21,113 bases of DNA from Zygnema circumcarinatum (Eukaryota > Streptophyta > Zygnematophyceae > Zygnematales > Zygnemataceae). Location of the stretch: the NCBI GenBank assembly GCA_037447605.1, contig CM074809.1, positions 307,846-328,958 of the forward strand, given 5' to 3'. Each line of letters begins with the position of its first letter. Position 1 is the first letter of the stretch. The notes beneath the pieces are model-generated. The model ran no database searches. It worked only from the letters and a program-made list of their open reading frames with translations, and had not been told where the DNA came from. Position numbers and translations under genes: made by a program. This document shows positions 1-7,353 of the stretch, piece after piece.

Positions 1-480
1 ACATTCCTACATGCATCCATGACATTCCTACATGCATCCATGCCATTCCTACATGCATCCATGACATTCCTACATGCATCCATGACATTCCTACATGCAT
101 CCATGACATTCCTACATGCATCCATGACATTCCTACATGCATCCATGACATTCCTACATGCATCCATGACATTCCTACATGCATCCATGCCATTCCTACA
201 TGCATCCATGCCATTCCTACATGCATCCATGACATTCCTACATGCATCCATGACATTCCTACATGCATCCATGACATTCCTACATGCATCCATGACATTC
301 CTACATGCATCCATGCCATTCCTACATGCATCCATGCCATTCCTACATGCATCCATGACATTCCTACATGCATCCATGACATTCCTACATGCATCCATGA
401 CATTCCTACATGCATCCATGACATTCCTACATGCATCCATGACATTCCTACATGCATCCATGCCATTCCTACATGCATGC
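1..480. repeat. 21-bp minisatellite array
   Basis: About 22 near-perfect head-to-tail copies of a 21-bp unit, CATTCCTACATGCATCCATG preceded by A or C. That A/C base is the main variable position. The copies form runs (six A then two C, four A then two C, five A then one C), which suggests multi-unit duplication. The array starts at or before the window edge and breaks down into GCATGCATGCATG near 470-485. Because 21 is divisible by three, open frames run through it (a 7-residue repeat on the plus strand). I regard these as by-products. The array lies just downstream, in gene sense, of a donor-like site of the minus-strand RabGAP-like gene, so it is probably intronic. Confidence 0.95.
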
Positions 481-504
481 ATGCATGGGGTCCGCCCCAC
501 CCAC

Positions 505-1479
505 CATGAGCAGCGCGTCCGCCCTCCTTGCGAGCGCGAGGTGCCCCGCCGCGTACTCCCGCGCGGGCCGCACCGCCACGTTCTCGCGCGCGAAGACCAC
601 CTCCTGCCCGGACCCGCCCCCCTCCCCGCCCTGCACCGAGGAGGAGGAGGAGGGGGAGGGAGAGGACCCATACACAGCAGTCTGCACAAACACGGAGAAG
701 GGAGGTTTGCTTGAGGAGGGAGGAGGGGGGAGGGGGGAGGTGGGAGTGAAATAACATTGGGAAAGAGAGGAGAGGAGAATGGAGAGCAAGAGAGCAAATA
801 GGGAGCGAAGATTGAGAAGCTGGCAAAGACGTATGACAGGGAGTGAGGAGGGAGATGGAAAAAGACTTTAGCAAACTAATGCCCGCCCGATTCTGCACTC
901 TACCCCTCTCTCACTCCGCCGTCCCTCTTCGTTCAGCCCTCGCCCCTACTACCCTCAACTTTTACACCCCTCCCTCCCTCGCCCCCTTTCCGTCACCCAT
1001 TCCGCCCCTCTCCCTCCCCTTTCACCCTTCGCTTCTCTCCCTCCACCTCTTTCACGCCTCCCTCTCTTTCTCCACCTCCACCCCTCCCTCTCTCCCTCTT
1101 CCTCCACCTCCTCCGCCCCTCTTTCCCGCCTTCACTCCCTCTACCACTCCCCATATCACCGACATAGAACGCCTCCTTGAATACTCACCGTTGCAGTTAC
1201 AGCCTTCAGCTTATCCAAAAACTCATTCAGAGCCGCGACCTCTGCGTCCTCCTCCTTCTCCTCTGCCTCCCCTTTGTCGCCGAACAGACTCGAATAAGAA
1301 GGAGGGAGACTCTCCTCAGAGGCACATTTGACCTCCTCCTCTGGACGACCGTTCCTTGCTGCTCCGTTTTCTTTTTCCGTTGAACTGGCCGCCGGCTGGT
1401 CCATGTGCGGCGCGGCGTCTGAATCAAAATGGAGCAGAGGGTCTCCGTCTTCAAAGTCGGAGTCTTCGCCACCTCCCAT
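505..1479 (-). CDS. TBC/RabGAP-like protein, N-terminal part (two exons; 3' end outside window)
   Basis: Proposed exons on the minus strand are 1479-1189 (97 codons) and 681-505 (59 codons). The 507-bp intron has a strong donor (ACG|GTGAGT) and a pyrimidine-rich acceptor (GTGTTTGTGCAG|ACT); both junctions are phase 0. Exon 1 starts MGGGEDSDFEDGDP and is acidic and disordered. Exon 2 has a Ser/Gly-rich linker and then EVVFARENVAVRPAREYA...GHLALARRADALLM (residues ~124-156). This resembles the N-terminal domain that precedes the TBC Rab-GTPase-activating domain in plant SGSM-type RabGAPs, where a similar 'NVAIHPT...GRL.L' motif occurs. The family would switch off Rab GTPases in membrane traffic. 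The second exon probably ends at CTCATG|GTGGGT, and the next exon lies beyond the minisatellite, outside the window. Read without splicing, the frame stops at a TAG at the repeat boundary. No catalytic TBC motif is visible here, so the assignment rests on one motif. The start is uncertain: an upstream exon is possible. Confidence 0.5.
682..1188 (-). other. RabGAP-like gene intron 1 with purine and pyrimidine halves
   Basis: On the plus strand, 640-830 is strongly purine-rich (GAGGAGG, GGGAGG) and 895-1150 is strongly pyrimidine-rich (CCTCCCTC, CTCCACC). In the minus-strand transcript the donor half is therefore purine-rich and the acceptor half pyrimidine-rich. Long open frames in both tracts (for example 843-1331 plus) are low-complexity artefacts. 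Confidence 0.6.
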
Positions 1480-1504
1480 GAGGAGCTGCTGCCACGTGGC
1501 GCCA

Positions 1505-1625
1505 GGAAAGCATGGCATGACATATGGATGGTATGACATGGCATGGCATGGAATAGCATACCATGGCATGGTTGGCATACCATGGCATGGTAAGGATGGA
1601 ACTGCATGGGAGGCATGACATGCAA
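1505..1625. repeat. CATGG-rich degenerate repeat
   Basis: Irregular repeats of CATGGCATGG and ATACCATGGCATGG, many of them self-complementary (CCATGG, CATATG). It lies just upstream, in gene sense, of the first recognised RabGAP-like exon, so it is in the leader, an intron or the promoter. A minus-strand frame stays open through it, but its His/Met/Pro-rich reading looks like a repeat artefact. Confidence 0.7.
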
Positions 1626-1808
1626 CAGCACGTCGAGCGGGGAGAAAGCAGCCTAAAACTCTAACAAGTTCGAGTCCAGACGAGGGAGGAGGAGGGAGGG
1701 AGGGAGGGCCAGCGAGGCCTACCACTTGTATCCAACGCTCACGGTATTAAAAACACCAAAAAAAAAGAATTGGAAAGGAAGCACGGCCAGAGACAAGCGG
1801 CCCCACGC

Positions 1809-1975
1809 GCGAGAGAGAGAGAGCGAGAGAGAGAGAGGAAGGGAGAGTGAGACAGAGAGGGAGAAAGAGAGAGAGAGAGAGAGACAGAGGAAGAGAGAGC
1901 GAGAGAAACGAGAGAGAGAAAGAGAGAGAAACGAGAGAGAGGGATGGAGACAGGGGGAGGGGGAGGGAGAGAGAA
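1809..1975. repeat. GA-rich microsatellite
   Basis: Nearly uninterrupted (GA)n and GAGAGG-type sequence on the plus strand. It yields Arg/Glu- or Ser/Leu-rich open frames on both strands, which I do not regard as genes. The stretch from 1980 to 2220 that follows is ordinary mixed-composition DNA in which I recognise no gene. Confidence 0.9.
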
Positions 1976-2227
1976 TGGCAGTCATGTCCAGATGATGGCG
2001 TGGACCTGAAGCAAGCACGTTGGTGGATCAACAAAGTTCCACAGATCAACGACGCTACGTCCTATCTTAGGTGTTGGACTTCAGGCAAACTTTGGTTGAT
2101 CTGGGTCATTTCGGAAGAATTCACCATTGATTTGGAGTGGACTCAGGTCCACGTCAGCTGTACGGTTTGCTCTGTGCGGCACGCAACCAAAGATTCCGCT
2201 CGTTGACCGTTTCCCGCCTCCGGCGGA

Positions 2228-2395
2228 TATCCCGATACGATATAGTATGTGTCACATCGTCACCGTAATCGATACCGAACGGTATTAGATGCGATATTAT
2301 AAAATAAAAAATGTACTTTCCGATACGATACAACACAATGATATTCGATACGATACGAAGCGCTACGGTGCGATACTATACGAGACTGAAATTTA
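2228..2395. repeat. Degenerate CGATACGATA repeat cluster 1
   Basis: Loose repetition of a 5-bp motif (CGATA / CGTAT), including CCGATACGATATA, CCGATACGATAC and TTCGATACGATACG. The same motif family recurs around 12690-12855 and 20053-20120. It immediately precedes the foldback element. Confidence 0.75.
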
Positions 2396-2419
2396 ATGAC
2401 ATGGAAAATACAGTTACGA

Positions 2420-2427
2420 TTCTTTTT
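2420..2427. repeat. Left target-site duplication of the foldback element
   Basis: TTCTTTTT directly abuts the left terminus and is repeated exactly at 3371-3378 beyond the right terminus. The T-rich composition makes chance agreement more likely than usual, but its position exactly at both inverted ends supports transposition. Confidence 0.7.
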
Positions 2428-3370
2428 GGGTAGTGATATTTCCACCCCTTTTTTGGATCCAAACACCCCTTCCCGGCCGGGCAGATTTCAAAAGGGATTA
2501 AAAACGGAAAATACTTTTTTCACACCTTTTTGGAATCGATACCCACCTTCTTCCGTTGGCTGATTCTTTTTTTGCTAAACAAGGAAAATGATACCCCGTC
2601 ACCGCATTTTGAATACTGTATCCCGCCTCCCTGAATTTTTTTTTTGAGGGAAAAAAATATCTGCCTGCCCGAATCCGCTCGGAGCGGAAGATCCGTCCGC
2701 CACGAGATCGTTCGCGGGTGTCCGTCCTTCACACTTGCCTGTCAATCGCATCTGTCGATTTCCCTCGCAGATCGCACCACTGCAGATCACCGTTCGATCT
2801 GCAGCCGGGCTCGATCTTAGCGAATGGAAAGCGCCCACGAGTGACGAGTGACAAGCGCACGTGCGAGTGCGCGCATCCCTCGGCCCGAGATCTCGTGCAT
2901 TGTCAGCTCTCAGCCAATCAACATCTTCCACGTGTTAAATTTTTGACGTGGAAACCTTTGATTGGTCCAAGCTCTCAATGTACGAAATATTGGGTTCCTC
3001 AAAGTTTTGACCGTACGACATATGTACGGACAAACTTTTGAGACGAGTTTGGCGGGATACGTGGGCCCGTGCCATTCGCTGTGACCGAGCCCGGCTGCAG
3101 AGCAAATAGTGATCTGCCGTGTTGCGATCTGCCAGGGAATCGACGGCTGCGATTGACCGCACGCGTGAAAAAAATTCAGGTAGGCGGGATATTCAAAATG
3201 GGGGTGACAGGTTACTTCCTTGTTTCGCAAAAATAAAATCTCCGATGGAGGGTGGGTATCGATTCCAAAAAGGTGTGAAAAAAGCATTTTCCGTTTTTAA
3301 TCCTTTTTGAAATCTGCCCGGCCGGGAAGGGGTGTTTGGATCCAAGAAAGGGGTGGAAATATCACTACCC
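2428..3370. mobile_element. Foldback / Mutator-like non-autonomous DNA transposon
   Basis: The left arm starting GGGTAGTGATATTTCCACCC at 2428 is mirrored by the right arm ending GGGTGGAAATATCACTACCC at 3370. Similarity continues inward: GGATCCAA, CCGGCCGGG with the flanking AAATCTGC, ATCGATACCCACC, a GCCT-CCTGAATTTTT segment, and CTGCAGCCGGGCTCG. The arms span roughly 2428-2842 and 3066-3370; the left arm carries about 90 extra bases (~2646-2737). The element is flanked by an 8-bp direct repeat TTCTTTTT (2420-2427 and 3371-3378). No transposase frame is present, so it is non-autonomous. Long inverted arms suggest a Mutator-like or foldback class, but the 8-bp duplication would also fit hAT. 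The superfamily is uncertain; the mobile-element call is strong. Confidence 0.85.
2914..3040. repeat. Two nested hairpins in the centre of the foldback element
   Basis: Arms 2914-2933 and 2946-2965 (CCAATCAA...TCCACGT against ACGTGGAAA...TTGATTGG) form one hairpin. Arms 3000-3016 and 3024-3040 (CAAAGTTTTGACCGTAC against GTACGGACAAACTTTTG, about 14 of 17 paired) form another. Both lie between the main inverted arms. Confidence 0.7.
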
Positions 3371-3378
3371 TTCTTTTT

Positions 3379-4020
3379 TCTTTTGGGTTTTTTAGGGTTT
3401 CTAAATATAGCTTAGAGAAAAACTCAGTTTGTGATGGTCAAGTTTGCAAAATTTCTGACGTCCTATAAGATTGGATGTCGTCATCCAAGTCAATTTCTTG
3501 CCACGTGGGGATCTGTGATTGGTGTAATTTACCTTCATTTTGATTTTCACTTTCACTCAGTTTTTTGATGACGTCAGTGAAAATCTGTCTGCAGTTTGCC
3601 GGTTTTTGCGACTCACAAATCAAATTTCAAGTTTGTTTTTAAAAGTTGAAAAGTTCAAAAGTTTGCCTTCTCCGCGTTTCAAGAAATGGGCTTTTTGAAA
3701 ACTTTAGGATTTCTTACGGAAAAGTTTTCTGCAAAAAAAAATTGCATGACTTTCCATCCCTTGAAAATTTCCAAATTTTTTAAAAAGCATAATTTCTACA
3801 ATCCGTTTCCCCTTGAAGCTTTTGAATACTCCTCAAACTGCAAAATATTTCATTTTGGGTCCCCCTTTTGCTTTCCTAGACGGACCTTCCATTTGCAGGG
3901 TTTTCCCGAACAATTTTTTTGCGGAAATAATTGGACGAATAATGAACAGTTTGGAGATAGAATTTACAAAAAAAAATGTGAATACGATTCCTATAAAAAA
4001 AGGGATTTTTCCTGGGTCAG
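3379..4020. other. AT-rich non-coding stretch upstream of the DUF971 exon
   Basis: The stretch contains a telobox-like TTTTTTAGGGTTTCT near 3388, a short perfect hairpin TTGGATG-TCGT-CATCCAA near 3471, a G-box CCACGTGG near 3500 and TGACGTCA near 3570. Open frames here (e.g. 3686 onward) are Phe/Lys-rich with no recognisable domain. It is probably promoter and/or intron of the following gene, whose 5' exon I could not identify. Confidence 0.4.
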
Positions 4021-5854
4021 CAATGATGGTTTGCGCGAGCCATGGCCGGTGAAAGTGAAGCTTTTGAAGGAGAAGAAGGTGGGTGAAGCAGCAGCTCTCC
4101 ATCATGGACCGATTATGGAATGAAAATAGAATGAAATGGATTAAAAAAAAAAAAAAATAGAACTACAACACTGGCTGGCCCCACGTTGGCTTGCCCTCGC
4201 TCTGTCATTGCATTGCTTTCATTTTCAAATTGATGAGATCTGCAGTCCTTCAAACTTATACCGAAGTGTGTACATGATGGGAGAGGGAGGGAGGAGGGGG
4301 GGCGGGGGGGGGGCGAGGGAGCGGGATGGGGGGAGGGGGGAAGGGGAGTGAGAGGGGGAGGGGGAGGAGGGGGGGAAGGGGAGGGGGAGGGAAGTGGGAG
4401 CGGGAGTGGGAGCGGGAGTGGGAGGAGCAAGGGGAGGGAGGTTGAGAGATTTATTGAGTGGGATTGGGAGGGGGAGGGGCTGTGAGAGTGGGAGTGGGAA
4501 TGATCGGGAGGATTGGGAGTGGGAAGGTGCGGGAGGGGGGTTGAGAGGGGGAGTGAGAGTGTGGAGGGGGAGGGGGAGGGGGAAGTGAGTGGGGGAGTGA
4601 GAGTGAGAAGGAGAGTGAGTGGGAGGGGAGTTGTGAGGGGGAGGGAAGGTGAGTGGGAGGAGAGTGAGAGTGAGAGGGGCAGGGGAAGTGGGAGCGGGAG
4701 TGGGAGGGGAGTTAGAGAGGTGGGGGGCCGTGAGAGGAGTGAGAGTAAGAAGGGTAGTGAGAGGGGAAGGGGGAGTGAGAGTGGGAATGATAGAGCCAGT
4801 GAAAGTGTGAGAGGGATTGAGGGGAGGAGTGAGAGTGGGAGCGGGAGAGAGGGGGTGTGAGAGTGGGACTGGGAGAGAGGGGAATTGGGAGTGGGAAGGG
4901 GAAGGTGAGTGAGTGGGGCAGTGAGAGTGGGAGGGAGAGTGGGATGATTTAAGTGTTTACAGTGGCATGACATCAATGCAGGTCTTGGAAATTGAGTTTA
5001 GTGACGGCAGCTATTTCCGATATCCTGCGGAGTTTCTCCGAGTGAAGAGTCCGGCACCGACCTCCGGCCGCGGGCTGTTCGATAATAGGGTTAAGGTGCG
5101 TCCAATCTTCAGTTTAGAGGTGATGTTTTATTCAAACAACTGCTCGGTTTTAACAGTAAGCCACTTCGTTAGTTAGTGGACGTTTTGTTACTTTGTTTGT
5201 TTAGTTTGTTTGTTTTTGGTTTTCAATTGCAGTTTAAAGTAAATCTAACTTATCGGTGTATTTGCAGGTCGTTTCTGGACGAAGCCATGTCGGAATCTTA
5301 AGCATGGAGGCAGTCGGGAATTATGGAATACGGTGAGATGGAATACTGCTTTTGGCAGAGTAACCCATCTGGAAACAGAGAAGCTATAAGGTCTAACCTT
5401 AGGCTCCCTTCCTGGAAACACGAATTTTAAGATCTATCGATTAAAATTTGAGATTTGAAGTTTTAAAATTTCAAGTCTGCTTTCCTTTGCTGAGTGCTTC
5501 CTTCTTCACAGCTTTTGTGCTTTACCGCATTCAAATACGGAAATTTGGGTCCTTGTCGACTCTATTCTCTAAAGAGAGAGAGGGAGGGAGGGGAGGGGAG
5601 AGGGAGAGTGACAGAGGAAGAGAGAGAGAAAAAAAACGGAAGGGGTAGTTGGGTCTCCCTGTTCTGACTTCAGCGTTGTTCTAATTTTCCATGCCGTCAG
5701 GATGCAGTTCGACGACCTTCATTCTGCCGGAATCTACACATGGAACTACTTATACAGTTTGGGAAAGGACAAATTTAAGCACATGAAAAGTTACCTGAAA
5801 GAGCTCCGATCACAAGGCTTAAGTCGGCACCCTTCTCGCCTCTCTTCAAAGTGA
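4021..5854 (+). CDS. DUF971 / GBBH-like N-terminal domain protein (5' exon not identified)
   Basis: Four exons join in frame: 4021-4078, 4982-5095, 5268-5332 and 5701-5854 (stop TGA). Junctions are AAG|GTGGGT to GCAG|GTC (phase 0), AAG|GTGCGT to GCAG|GTC (phase 0) and ACG|GTGAGA to TCAG|G (phase 2). The 129 readable residues contain VLEIEFSDGSYFRYPAEFLR, then HVGILSMEAVGNYGIR and FDDLHSAGIYTWNYLYSLG. This is the characteristic order of the DUF971 fold, which is found alone, at the N-terminus of gamma-butyrobetaine hydroxylases and at the C-terminus of HCF101-type Fe-S proteins. Its biochemical role as a stand-alone protein is poorly defined. The usual 'FDDGH' is FDDLH here. The first exon shown starts at an acceptor-like TTCCTGGGTCAG|C in a phase that requires an upstream exon, so the N-terminus and any targeting peptide are missing from this model. 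Domain identity is strong; exact ends are inferred. Confidence 0.82.
4275..4945 (+). repeat. G-rich GGGAGT/GGGAGG low-complexity tract in DUF971 intron
   Basis: About 670 bp of GGGAGG, GGGAGTGGGAG and GAGTGAGAG on the plus strand fills most of the 903-bp first recognised intron (4079-4981). The coding strand is G-rich, so DNA and pre-mRNA could form G-quadruplexes. Ser/Pro/Leu-rich open frames on the minus strand and Gly/Arg/Glu-rich ones on the plus strand are artefacts. Confidence 0.9.
5573..5645 (+). repeat. GA-rich tract in last DUF971 intron
   Basis: GAGAGAGAGGGAGGGAGGGGAGGG-type purine run within the intron at 5333-5700, again purine-rich on the coding strand. The frame open across it has no recognisable domain. 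Confidence 0.8.
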
Positions 5855-7353
5855 TCTTATGACATCACCCCAAAGGAGGAGAAGCGTGCTTCTATAGATT
5901 TTTCTTGGTTGTTTATTCATTTCTTGTTTCAGGAGACGTAATGTATGTGCCGCAGTATGTTGACAATGTTAAGCCATAGAAAGGCGAAGGCTTAGCCGAG
6001 TCAAACCCCCCGAGTGAGAATTCTACATGCAGGCGCGCTCGCACGTTAGTTGTTTCAACTGCCGGAATTCCCCAAAGTTCTCGAAGTTCCGTAAGGGGAT
6101 GGTGAGGGGCGATGGATTGGAGGGGCCTGAGGGAGGGAGGGAGGGAGGGAGAGGGAGAGAGAGCGACCAACGGATGGAGGGAGGACAAAACGCTTGGAGG
6201 AGGGAGAGGGAGAGGGAGGGGGAGTACGAAATATAGCATGGGCTGAGATGTAAACAGACGAAAATACCGTAGTCTTACGTTAAGCAAAATTGGGGTGTTC
6301 CAACTTGCAGAAATTTGGTCGAATCTTTTTTAAGGAAGCATTTTTCTTTCCGCTGTTACTAATAGGGCGGGGAAGCGTGCGTTTTCAAATTCCAAAAAAG
6401 TGTGATGCATTGTCTTCTCCCTCTTCCCTCTATCCCTCTCTCCCTCAATTTCCTACATCTCCTCGCGCCTTCTTTTCCATCTCCCCCCCCCCCCCCCCTC
6501 TCGCCTTCCGTCCTCCGCTCTTCACCTCTCCATTTCTCCCTTCCGAAAAGGCTGGAATCGTGCGCATGGGACAGCCCAAGAACACTCAGAAACAATAGAA
6601 ATCGCTCAGCTCAGAGTAGTAGAGCACACTCTTTCTCTGCCTCTCAATCTCACACTCCCTCTCGACAAGGGCACGGTAAGAGCCAACACTCAAATGTACA
6701 TTACAGAGGGGCAGTCTCTGGCCTCATACAAAGTTGCGATGCGGACAGTGCGCATCTAAACCCACTCCTACAGACGGCTTCAAACTTTACCACAAACCAA
6801 AACGACGGGACGAGTGGGAGAGAGAGGAAAAAATATACCTATTCTACGATCCTCGCCTTTCTGCAGTATAAGCCCAACCTAGGCATATACGGATCGATCC
6901 CCCCCTCTCTCATCACGCTGCTCTCAGAGTCTGAGAGGGAAGAGAGAAAGAGAGAGTGAAAGCGACTGAGAGAGAGAGAGAGGGGGGGGGGGGAATGTCC
7001 CTTGTTCTAATAATGATAAGAATCAGCACCCACGAATCACACATCTACGAAACAAGAATAGCGCCACACCCCTTAAATCCGACCGCCTTTCCGTTGCTTG
7101 TTGAAGGCACAACACTCACGGCTCTGCCAGGCATTCATCGGTTCCTCCACCGTTTCCTCCAAGGAAAAAAAAAAGAAACAAATATAGTACGGACAGTGCA
7201 TAGGAGTCGATCGGTCTTCAGGCGCTCCCATTCACCCTCTCAATCACTCCCCTCCTTCCGAGCTCTGCCCATATGATATAGAGCTGACGAAGAATCCCAC
7301 TAGTCTCCTTCAAGCAGGCCTTCAACCAGCTTTAAGCAGCCCCTAAGCAGCCT
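5855..7353. other. Non-coding interval between convergent genes
   Basis: The DUF971 gene (plus) and the coiled-coil gene (minus) converge here, so this should hold both 3' untranslated regions. It contains a GGGA-rich tract (6118-6232), a pyrimidine tract (6400-6545) with a run of about 16 C near 6483-6498, and a GA run ending in a G run (6935-6995). Near 7318-7365, short repeats of TTTAAGCAGCC / CTAAGCAGCC overlap the 3' end of the coiled-coil gene. The frame at 6402-6959 is Ser/Pro-rich and resembles no family I know. No RNA gene is evident. Confidence 0.5.

Noticed and set aside
1-480. CRISPR-like array
   Set aside because: Contiguous 21-bp tandem copies with no unique spacers, in an intron-bearing eukaryotic genome.
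19-714. 231-codon plus-strand frame with a 7-residue repeat (MTFLHAS)
   Set aside because: It is a direct translation of the 21-bp minisatellite; no non-repeat domain and no splice or promoter support.
2154-3310. Several 60-125-codon frames across the CGATA cluster and the foldback element
   Set aside because: They span inverted-repeat arms and simple sequence; none shows transposase motifs.
4113-4976. 287-codon Ser/Pro/Leu-rich minus-strand frame
   Set aside because: Shadow of the GGGAGT/GGGAGG repeat inside the DUF971 intron.
6402-6959. 185-codon plus-strand frame in the 5855-7353 interval
   Set aside because: Half is a pyrimidine tract and half a Ser/Arg-rich stretch with no recognisable domain.
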